In this document: in pieces, positions 7,114-11,598 of the stretch
Numbering within the stretch: position 1 is the first letter of the stretch
Layout of the letters: every line of letters starts with the position of its first letter
Source: a bacterium
Lineage (GTDB): Bacteria; Bacillota; Clostridia; Oscillospirales; Acutalibacteraceae
Direction of reading: 5' to 3'
Assembly (NCBI GenBank): GCA_004560045.1
Contig: SFWF01000045.1
Span: 1-11,598, forward strand
DNA: 11,598 nt
Translations under genes and position numbers: made by a program
The notes under the pieces: model-generated
Seen by the model: the letters and a program-made list of their open reading frames with translations, nothing else
Told to the model about the DNA's origin: nothing
The model's database searches: none

Positions 7114-7554
7114 TTGAATAAAAGAAAAGTATTCAAAACTATACTTGTAATGTTTTTAGTTTTTGTTATAAGTTTAGCAATCGTTTTTGTAATGTTGCCG
7201 CCCGATCACGATTTGAAATGGTATCAAATACTATTGGCAGCACCTTTTGTCGGTATTGTTGTTTACGGACTTGGATACGAAGTCTTTTTGCGTTCCTTCA
7301 TAGATTGGTTAAAACAAGAAAAGAAAAATAAAGAATGGAAAAAGAATAATCCTGAAAAGAAATTAAGATTACTATGCTTAAACTGTAAATATTGTAAATG
7401 GTATAATTATCATCCATTTTACAAACATGGGCCTTATCGTAATGTCGCTGTTTCAAAAGAGCCGACATACTGTCGCTTGTTAAAAATACAACTTTCAGGA
7501 AGCAATTCAAGATGCAAAATACCCGATAATTCAAACGCATTTTGGGAGGAATAA
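7114..7554 (+). CDS. Hypothetical two-helix membrane protein with Cys cluster
   Basis: I do not recognise a family. The 146-residue product starts at TTG (7114), supported by GAGGT at 7100-7104 inside the end of the preceding gene, nine bases upstream, so the two genes are probably coupled. Two transmembrane helices (about 8-28 and 37-57) are followed by a highly basic linker (68-84, KQEKKNKEWKKNNPEKK) and a cytoplasmic-type domain with Cys88, Cys91, Cys94 (CLNCKYCKW), Cys120 (PTYCRLL) and Cys134 (NSRCKIP). The CxxCxxC arrangement plus two further cysteines suggests a small zinc- or iron-sulfur-binding module. This is inference. It shares AT-rich composition with its YHYH neighbour. Confidence 0.65.
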   Translation: MNKRKVFKTILVMFLVFVISLAIVFVMLPPDHDLKWYQILLAAPFVGIVVYGLGYEVFLRSFIDWLKQEKKNKEWKKNNPEKKLRLLCLNCKYCKWYNYHPFYKHGPYRNVAVSKEPTYCRLLKIQLSGSNSRCKIPDNSNAFWEE

Positions 7555-7555
7555 C

Positions 7556-7702
7556 ATGGCCAAAGCAAGCAAATTGCCTTTGAATATCTGGATAGCTTTG
7601 GATCCCATTGCAAGAAAATCTAATCTGAGCTGGGAGGTGAACGGATGGAAAATACAAAAACTATTACCACAAATAAAAACGCATACCACGAATATTTTGT
7701 AA
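7556..7702 (+). CDS. Possible 48-residue micro-ORF before smpB
   Basis: GGAGGA at 7545-7550 sits five bases before an ATG at 7556, one of the better ribosome binding sites in the window. The frame encodes 48 residues (MAKASKLPLNIWIALDPIAR and onward) and overlaps the first 58 bases of smpB in another frame. The Shine-Dalgarno of smpB lies inside it. The product has no recognisable domain. It could be a leader peptide coupling smpB to the upstream genes, a remnant of a lost gene, or chance. Confidence 0.35.
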   Translation: MAKASKLPLNIWIALDPIARKSNLSWEVNGWKIQKLLPQIKTHTTNIL

Positions 7703-8103
7703 TCGAGAGCTTTGAAGCGGGAATTGAGCTTACGGGCACCGAGATAAAGTCCATCCGTCAGGGCGGAGTTAACCTAAAGGATGCCTGGTGTGTCGTTGAG
7801 GAGGGGCAGATGCTTATAAAGCAGATGCACATTTCCCCCTATGATCACGGCAACATCTTTAACAAGGACCCGATGAGGGTCAGACGCCTCCTTCTTCACA
7901 AACGGGAAATTATGAGACTTTTCGGTCTCGTTAAGCAACAAGGACTTGCCCTCGTTCCCCTATCTCTTTATTTTAAGGGATCGCTGGTAAAGGTTCAGCT
8001 TGGACTTTGCAGAGGTAAAAAGCTTTACGACAAACGCGCGGTCGCGGCCGAAAAATCGGCTAACCGCGATATGCAGCGCGCACTTAAGGAACAAAACAGG
8101 TGA
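7645..8103 (+). CDS. smpB: SsrA-binding protein SmpB
   Basis: SmpB binds the tRNA-like domain of tmRNA and carries it into stalled ribosomes, where its C-terminal tail occupies the empty mRNA channel. The 152-residue protein has the OB-fold signature AYHEYFVIESFEAGIELTGT at 13-32 and TEIKSIRQG at 32-40, the conserved ISPYDHGN at 63-70, and GKKLYDKRAVAAEKSANRD at 124-142, the basic C-terminal tail. GGGAGG (7632-7637) is seven bases before the ATG. Its RNA partner ssrA begins 1.7 kb downstream on the same strand. The first hydrolase gene starts six bases after the smpB stop and is likely co-transcribed. Confidence 0.96.
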   Translation: MENTKTITTNKNAYHEYFVIESFEAGIELTGTEIKSIRQGGVNLKDAWCVVEEGQMLIKQMHISPYDHGNIFNKDPMRVRRLLLHKREIMRLFGLVKQQGLALVPLSLYFKGSLVKVQLGLCRGKKLYDKRAVAAEKSANRDMQRALKEQNR

Positions 8104-8109
8104 TAAATT

Positions 8110-8955
8110 ATGAAATATGAAGTTTTGAATATCGAAATAGATTATCAAAAATTTGGAGCAGACAACGGCGGATATCGGCCGACTATGTCTATCTACATCC
8201 CCGATAACAGCGAAAGTATCGAGGCGGGACGTAAGCGTCCTACTGTCGTTATCTGTCCAGGCGGCGGATACCGCTTCACCTCCGACCGCGAGGCAGAGCC
8301 TATTGCCTTCCAGTTTATCGCGGCAGACTGCAATGCAGTCGTTATCCGTTACAGCTGCGCCCCTGGTAATTTTCCTTGCCAGATTATGGAATTGGCTTGG
8401 GCGATTTCTAAGATAAGAGAAAATGCCGAAGAGTGGAACGCAGATTTAGAAAAAATCGCAGTTATGGGTTTCTCTGCCGGCGGTCATCTTGCCGCAAGTT
8501 ATGGCGTTCATTGGAATAAAGATTTCGTTAAGGATTATTTCGGCTTTAAAAACGAAGAAAACAAACCTAACGGAATGATTCTTTGCTACCCCGTTATAAC
8601 AAGCGGAGAAAAGGCCCACAGAGGTTCCTTTAACCACCTTTTAGGCGACAAGAAGGATGACCCCGAATTACTCGAATTCCTCTCTTGCGAAAAGCAGGTT
8701 AGCGAAGATACGCCGAAAGCCTTCATTTGGCACACCTTTGAAGATGAGACTGTGCCGGTTGAAAATTCTTTGCTTATGGCTAGCGCTCTTGCCGAAAAGA
8801 AAATAAATACCGAATTACATATCTACCCTCAGGGTTGGCACGGTCTTTCCCTTTGTAACGACCTTGTATACAAAACGACTATTGATTATTGCGAACATCT
8901 TTCCTACCTTCGCGGTTGGATTGATATGGCGATTCGTTGGCTTAAAAATATTTAA
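8110..8955 (+). CDS. Alpha/beta hydrolase, esterase-like (copy 1)
   Basis: A 281-residue cytoplasmic alpha/beta hydrolase of the Aes/acetyl-esterase type, with no signal peptide. The oxyanion-hole loop is CPGGGY at 49-54. The nucleophile elbow is GFSAGG at 120-125 with Ser122. The probable acid is Asp212 (HTFEDETVP) and the base His244 (GWHGLSL). These proteins usually hydrolyse small acyl or acetyl esters, often on sugars, but the substrate here is unknown. AGGTGA, overlapping the smpB stop, is six bases before the ATG. It is followed 12 bases later by a close paralogue with the same catalytic numbering. The C-terminal stretch from 251 to about 268 differs completely between the two. Confidence 0.85.
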   Translation: MKYEVLNIEIDYQKFGADNGGYRPTMSIYIPDNSESIEAGRKRPTVVICPGGGYRFTSDREAEPIAFQFIAADCNAVVIRYSCAPGNFPCQIMELAWAISKIRENAEEWNADLEKIAVMGFSAGGHLAASYGVHWNKDFVKDYFGFKNEENKPNGMILCYPVITSGEKAHRGSFNHLLGDKKDDPELLEFLSCEKQVSEDTPKAFIWHTFEDETVPVENSLLMASALAEKKINTELHIYPQGWHGLSLCNDLVYKTTIDYCEHLSYLRGWIDMAIRWLKNI

Positions 8956-8967
8956 AAGGGTGCTTAT

Positions 8968-9810
8968 ATGATTTATAAAGTTATTGATATTGAGATAAAC
9001 TATAAAAGGTTTGGCGCTGATAACCACGGATATCAGCCTACAATGACACTTTATCTGCCCGACAATTCGGATGCTATTGAAGCAGGCCGCAAGCGTCCTA
9101 CGGTCGTTATCTGCCCCGGCGGCGGATACCAAGGCACCGCAGACCGCGAGGCCGAGGGGGTTGCATTTAAGTTTATTGCCGCCGACTGTAACGCGGTAGT
9201 TGTACGATACAGTTGCGCTCCCGCACGCTTCCCCTGCCAGCTTATGGAGGTTGCCTTTGCAATTTCCAAAATAAGGGAAAACGCCGAGGAGTGGAACGTT
9301 AATCCCGATAAAATTTCGGTTATGGGATTTTCCGCAGGCGGTCATCTTGCCGCAAGCTACGGCACCCTTTGGAACCGAGATTTTATAAAAGAGTATTTCG
9401 GCTTCGAAAACGGGGAGAATAAACCTAACGGAATGATCCTCTGCTATCCCGTAATTACGAGCGGAGAAAAGGCCCACAGAGGCTCCATCGATAATCTTTT
9501 AGGAGATAAGAAGGATGACCCCGAAATGCTCGAGCTCGTATCCTGTGAAAAACAAGTGAATGAGGACACTCCGAAGGCCTTTATCTGGCACACCTTTGAG
9601 GACAACGGTGTGCCGGTTGAGAACTCCCTGATGATGGCATCATCCCTTGCCGAAAAGAAGATAAATACCGAGCTTCATATATTCCCCCACGGTTGGCACG
9701 GACTTTCACTTTGTAATAACATTGTTCTTCACCCCGACACCTATCACGGTGAATATGATGAGGTTCAGGTTTGGATTGATTTAGCCATCCGTTGGCTTAA
9801 GAATCTTTAA
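8968..9810 (+). CDS. Alpha/beta hydrolase, esterase-like (copy 2)
   Basis: Tandem paralogue of the preceding gene, 280 residues. I count about 199 identical positions in the first 250. The triad is intact at the same numbers: Ser122 in GFSAGG, Asp212 in HTFEDNGVP and His244 in GWHGLSL, with CPGGGY at 49-54. Substitutions cluster at 111-116, around 134-150, at the residue after the HTFED motif, and in the C-terminal 251-268 segment (HPDTYHGEYDEVQ here), places where substrate or partner specificity could have drifted. AAGGGTG at 8956-8962 is five bases before the ATG. The pair probably belongs to the smpB transcript. Its last codons lie 34 bases before the tmRNA. Confidence 0.85.
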   Translation: MIYKVIDIEINYKRFGADNHGYQPTMTLYLPDNSDAIEAGRKRPTVVICPGGGYQGTADREAEGVAFKFIAADCNAVVVRYSCAPARFPCQLMEVAFAISKIRENAEEWNVNPDKISVMGFSAGGHLAASYGTLWNRDFIKEYFGFENGENKPNGMILCYPVITSGEKAHRGSIDNLLGDKKDDPEMLELVSCEKQVNEDTPKAFIWHTFEDNGVPVENSLMMASSLAEKKINTELHIFPHGWHGLSLCNNIVLHPDTYHGEYDEVQVWIDLAIRWLKNL

Positions 9811-9818
9811 TATTCCTA

Positions 9819-9838
9819 AAACCCGTTTTCGCGGGTTT
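9819..9838 (+). terminator. Weak hairpin between hydrolase 2 and ssrA
   Basis: AAACCCG (9819-9825) pairs with CGGGTTT (9832-9838) around a 6-nt loop, eight bases after the hydrolase stop and six before the tmRNA. The following TATATA is a poor T-tract. It may be a weak terminator, or a 5' hairpin of the tmRNA precursor if that transcript starts further upstream. Confidence 0.45.
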
Positions 9839-9844
9839 ATATAT

Positions 9845-10192
9845 GGGGGTGTAAAGGTTTCGACGGGGGCTTTGAAGGATCGAAAGCGAGCAGAGGTGCG
9901 GTACCTCTTTAAAAGCCGCAAATTTTTAAAATTAAACGACAACAATAAAGTTGCTCTTGCTGCTTAATTAAGCAGCCGTCCGACCCGGTAATACCGCGAA
10001 CCGGTTAGGGCGTCGATTAGCGGTGAACGTGAACGAAGCAATGCCGATAGCTTCGTCATGCATTATCGGCTACTAAGCACATAAGCGTGACGGCCTGCTT
10101 TTGTGTGAGGGAACGTAGATGACCGTCTGCGCTCGGAGACGTCGGTTTGGATAGGCTTTCGGACAGGGGTTCGACTCCCCTCACCTCCACCA
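9845..10192 (+). ncRNA. ssrA: Transfer-messenger RNA (tmRNA)
   Basis: tmRNA rescues stalled ribosomes by acting as an alanine-charged tRNA and then as a template for a degradation tag. Mature ends are clear. GGGGGTG (9845-9851) pairs with CACCTCC (10182-10188), with one G-U, followed by discriminator A and an encoded CCA at 10190-10192. The hallmark TAAAGGTTTCGACGGGG follows the 5' strand. The T-arm is AGGGG-TTCGACT-CCCCT (10165-10181). The tag reading frame is at 9938-9967, and pseudoknot-rich sequence occupies the middle. Length is 348 nt, normal for a one-piece tmRNA. No strong promoter lies directly in front: TTGATT (9776-9781) with AAGAAT (9799-9804) is a weak candidate, so read-through from smpB and the hydrolases is possible. 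Its partner smpB is upstream on the same strand. Confidence 0.97.
9938..9967 (+). other. tmRNA tag-peptide reading frame
   Basis: The codons read GAC AAC AAT AAA GTT GCT CTT GCT GCT TAA, giving the degradation tag DNNKVALAA with the usual ALAA end recognised by ClpXP-type proteases. I take GAC as the resume codon because it follows TTAAAC, similar to my recollection of the context in Bacillus tmRNA. If AAC at 9935 is used, the tag is NDNNKVALAA. The stop codon sits in a palindromic stem (GCTGCTTAATTAAGCAGC, 9959-9976). Confidence 0.8.
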
Positions 10193-10294
10193 GTGGCAGG
10201 CTGCCACGCCCAATCCGTCCAAGTTCGTACAAATCTAAAGTTTGTACCACGGGATGTGAGTTCGGGTGCTGTGCGGTATGCTCCACCAAACGAT
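10193..10294 (+). other. Structured tmRNA 3' trailer
   Basis: Directly after the CCA, GTGGCA (10193-10198) and TGCCAC (10202-10207) form a 6-bp hairpin with a 3-nt loop. A second hairpin, GTACAAA (10227-10233) with TTTGTAC (10241-10247), has a 7-nt loop, and the flanking CCGT/ACGG (10215-10218 with 10249-10252) can extend it. The stretch lies between the mature tmRNA end and its terminator, so it should be transcribed and then removed. The open frames across it on the minus strand are antisense artefacts. Confidence 0.6.
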
Positions 10295-10333
10295 AAACAT
10301 CTCATCCGTAAGGATGGGGTGTTTTGTTGTTTT
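10295..10333 (+). terminator. Intrinsic terminator of ssrA
   Basis: A 13-bp stem with two G-U pairs is formed by AAACATCTCATCC (10295-10307) and GGATGGGGTGTTT (10312-10324) with a GTAA tetraloop. It is followed by TGTTGTTTTTT-like T-rich sequence. It lies about 100 bases after the mature tmRNA end. Confidence 0.85.
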
Positions 10334-10342
10334 ATATATGAT

Positions 10343-10356
10343 GGGGAGTCGAACCC
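10343..10356 (-). repeat. Inverted 14-nt copy of the tmRNA T-arm
   Basis: GGGGAGTCGAACCC is the exact reverse complement of 10167-10180, the T-arm of the tmRNA. The match does not extend usefully beyond 14 bases. It may be a degenerate attachment-site fragment in inverted orientation, or coincidence. No tRNA fold can be built around it. Confidence 0.5.
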
Positions 10357-10423
10357 GAGAGGGTCTGCGGATTAGAAAAAGCGTGCGGTGCACGGTTTTT
10401 CCCGCAGAGCGGTGAAGTCGGGT
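10353..10423. other. Nested 71-nt stem-loop element
   Basis: Three coaxial helices nest: ACCCGA (10353-10358) with TCGGGT (10418-10423); TCTGCGG (10364-10370) with CCGCAGA (10402-10408); and GAAAAA (10375-10380) with TTTTTC (10396-10401), capped after a G-G mismatch by CGTGC-GGT-GCACG (10382-10394). The only unpaired bases in the inner 45 nt are an ATTA bulge, the mismatch and the triloop. The A5/T5 flanks of the capping hairpin could also make it a bidirectional terminator. A candidate structured RNA or repeat element. No known RNA family recognised. Confidence 0.6.
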
Positions 10424-10452
10424 ACCGAATAAGTAAGCCTTGGGTCGACAAG

Positions 10453-10578
10453 CCATAAGTATGTATGATTTGCCCGTAAGGTTTTTATCAAACATCATGT
10501 TAGCTACGGGACGTCGAGGACGCCGTCCCCTACAAAAAACCTAAAATGAGGGCAAAGTATACAGACGGTCGACTATGG
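10453..10578. repeat. Long imperfect inverted repeat
   Basis: Successive arms pair across a single centre: CCATA (10453-10457) with TATGG (10574-10578); GTATGT (10459-10464) with GTATAC (10557-10562) using two wobbles; TTTGCCC (10469-10475) with GGGCAAA (10550-10556); and AGGTTTTT (10479-10486) with AAAAACCT (10535-10542). At the centre GGGACG (10508-10513) pairs with CGTCCC (10524-10529). The heptamer and octamer arms are perfect. It resembles a MITE-like or REP-like element, or a structured RNA. Confidence 0.6.
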
Positions 10579-10622
10579 TGCAAGGTATACCGAAAATACT
10601 CTTCCGCAGAGCAACGAATCGG

Positions 10623-10651
10623 TTGACTATTTATTTGTTACGTGCTATACT
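10623..10651 (+). promoter_or_regulatory. Promoter for the S26 peptidase-like gene
   Basis: TTGACT (10623-10628) and TATACT (10646-10651) are separated by exactly 17 bases. Transcription should start near 10658, about 30 nt before the ATG at 10688. Confidence 0.8.
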
Positions 10652-10687
10652 GCAAGTAAGTTAAATTATTATATTTACGGTGATGAT

Positions 10688-11056
10688 ATGAAAAAGATTA
10701 AAAGCCTTTCCTTTTTACTCCTTATAATATCCTTGGTCGGCATACTCACGGCCTGCAACGGCATGGGGCTTGGCAAAAACGTCGTTAAAATGCAGTCGGG
10801 GTCTATGGAGCCGACGATTCCGCTCGGGGCTTTGGTTAAATACGAAGAGGTAGAGCCCGACGAGCTTAAGGTAGGCGATATTATCGTATATGAATTTGAC
10901 GAAGACATGGTAGTTATACACCGCATTGCCGAAATCATCCGCGACGAGGATAACGGCGAGATTTCTTTTATAACCAAGGGAGACGCCACCGGAGTTTGCG
11001 ACGAGGAGCCCGTTTATCCATCACGCATTCTCGGTAGGGTCACGAAGTGGAAATAA
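10688..11056 (+). CDS. S26 signal-peptidase-like protein with lipobox
   Basis: A 122-residue protein. Residues 1-22 are a lipoprotein-type signal sequence with the lipobox LTAC, Cys23 being the predicted lipidated residue. A compact S26 (type I signal peptidase) domain follows: QSGSMEPTIPLG at 36-47 with nucleophile Ser39, VIHRI at 76-80 with His78 in place of the bacterial general-base Lys, and FITKGDA at 94-100 with Asp99. The Ser-His-Asp set is that of SipW/Sec11-type peptidases. It is shorter than SipW-like enzymes (about 180-190 residues), and the C-terminal membrane helix is missing. GGTGAT at 10679-10684 is a modest ribosome binding site. No SipW substrate gene is visible nearby. Whether it cleaves signal peptides is unknown. 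Confidence 0.8.
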   Translation: MKKIKSLSFLLLIISLVGILTACNGMGLGKNVVKMQSGSMEPTIPLGALVKYEEVEPDELKVGDIIVYEFDEDMVVIHRIAEIIRDEDNGEISFITKGDATGVCDEEPVYPSRILGRVTKWK

Positions 11057-11598
11057 AACAGAAGGATCAAAAGTAGTTTTGGCCTTTTGAACCATATCGA
11101 ACAGACTCTTTGACGTTACTGCCTCCCCCTCACTCGCAGGGACGGAGAAGCGGATGTCAGAACCCGTATCGAAAGTGCCGATATTATTTGTTGCAGATTT
11201 AATTTGCTCGGGAGAATATACTATCGTTTCGGTCGAAGTTATAACACCGTCAAATTTGGAGCCGTTTATTTCATTAAAAAGCTGAAGAGCTTCGCCGAAA
11301 TCACCGATAGCCGTTGCGTTTATATCTTGGATAACGTCAAATGCGTCTCGGCTGGTAATCCCTTTTGTTACCTCAGCAACATCGTAGGTGCCGTAGTTTT
11401 CAATAGAATAATCTTCATTTTCGGCAACTGCTTCCAAAAACTTGGTAATCTGCTCTGTGGTAATTTTTGTATTACCGGGCATTAAAGGATTTGTAATATG
11501 CAGATAAACCGACATATCATTACCGTAAACATCTGCCTGCGATTTTTCAGCGGTGAAATAGAATCCTCTGCCATAGAATCCCGGGCGCGCTTTTTTCT
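11021..11598 (-). CDS. ART-like polyvalent-protein C-terminal fragment (partial)
   Basis: The reading frame enters from the right edge (5' end missing) and stops at 11021. About 191 residues are visible. The first visible stretch carries GFYGRGFYFTAEKSQADVYG followed by a VYLHITNPL strand. This is the pattern of ADP-ribosyltransferase-like domains found in large polyvalent proteins of phages and conjugative elements. Later IGTFDTGSDIRFSV also resembles the linker that follows such domains. I infer an ADP-ribosyltransferase module delivered by a mobile element. The last 12 codons overlap the convergent peptidase gene (11021-11056), and the tail VLFPLRDPTENA looks like run-on into foreign sequence, so the gene may be truncated. 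The Met at 11515 is internal, not the start. Confidence 0.65.
   Translation of the reverse strand, partial: KKARPGFYGRGFYFTAEKSQADVYGNDMSVYLHITNPLMPGNTKITTEQITKFLEAVAENEDYSIENYGTYDVAEVTKGITSRDAFDVIQDINATAIGDFGEALQLFNEINGSKFDGVITSTETIVYSPEQIKSATNNIGTFDTGSDIRFSVPASEGEAVTSKSLFDMVQKAKTTFDPSVLFPLRDPTENA

Larger units (their letters stand above)
8110..9810 (+). repeat. Tandem gene duplication of the hydrolase
   Basis: Two head-to-tail copies with an offset of about 858 bases. Conserved blocks include residues 151-172 and 41-54, identical in both proteins, while synonymous sites are visibly diverged. This points to an old duplication rather than an assembly artefact. Confidence 0.85.

Noticed and set aside
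8815..9477. 220-codon open frame antisense to the hydrolase pair
   Set aside because: A shadow of the two real genes. Its sequence repeats what the duplicated antisense strand of copy 1 encodes.
10056..10305. Two minus-strand frames of 77 and 80 codons (containing GSRTPVRK and VRGVEPLSES) across ssrA
   Set aside because: They are antisense to the tmRNA T-arm and trailer. Such translations are well-known spurious proteins produced from tRNA and tmRNA genes.
10333..10360. Possible tRNA on the minus strand suggested by GGGTTCGACTCCCC
   Set aside because: Only a T-arm-like stretch is present. No acceptor stem, D-arm or anticodon arm can be formed around it.
10193..10498. Short frames on both strands after ssrA (60 and 87 codons)
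   Set aside because: They cross the tmRNA terminator and the hairpin element, have no ribosome binding site, and encode no recognisable protein.
10552..10590. Direct repeat GCAARGTATAC with 28-bp period, considered as a CRISPR or iteron start
   Set aside because: Only two imperfect copies occur, with no third unit, no Cas genes and no replication gene.
11064..11093. Hairpin TCAAAAG/CTTTTGA after the peptidase gene as a terminator
   Set aside because: The stem is AT-rich with a 10-nt loop and no T-tract follows. It lies within the coding region of the ART-like frame.

Overview
The window looks like a chromosomal segment of a Bacillota bacterium, most likely an uncultured gut-type member of class Clostridia. 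The basis is the gene set and order (rpsB-tsf, rsmD-coaD, smpB and ssrA), strong GGAGG-type ribosome binding sites, sigma-A promoters with 17-nt spacers, short intrinsic terminators, and moderate GC content with AT-rich intergenic DNA. I cannot name a genus from sequence alone.

Layout. Positions 1-202 hold no convincing gene. Positions 203-2126 carry a minus-strand ribosomal operon, rpsB then tsf, with its own promoter, a structured leader of about 120 nt and a terminator. Divergent from it is guaB (2253-3758), an IMP dehydrogenase closely resembling the Tritrichomonas foetus enzyme, with a promoter and a strong terminator. A minus-strand GNAT-like acyltransferase-domain gene (3922-4797) is divergent from an operon of rsmD, coaD and a small coiled-coil gene (4963-6481). 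An AT-rich pair follows: a YHYH-motif membrane protein and a Cys-rich two-helix membrane protein (6659-7554). After these come smpB, two tandemly duplicated alpha/beta hydrolases (about 80% identical over their first 250 residues) and the tmRNA gene ssrA (9845-10192). SmpB and tmRNA are partners in trans-translation, and here they lie 1.7 kb apart with the hydrolase pair between them.

The 495 bases after ssrA contain no believable gene but are rich in secondary structure. There is a tmRNA trailer with two hairpins and an intrinsic terminator, then a nested 71-nt hairpin, then a long imperfect inverted repeat, then a near-consensus promoter. That promoter drives a short, lipobox-containing S26 signal-peptidase-like gene (10688-11056). 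The window closes with the C-terminal part of a minus-strand protein with a motif typical of ADP-ribosyltransferase domains of phage and conjugative-element polyvalent proteins. Its 3' end overlaps the peptidase gene.

The left three quarters is largely housekeeping. The region from ssrA to the right edge looks like accessory DNA at a classic integration site and holds the least-explained material: the paired structural elements and the lipoprotein-like peptidase. No CRISPR array, intact insertion sequence or tRNA gene was seen.
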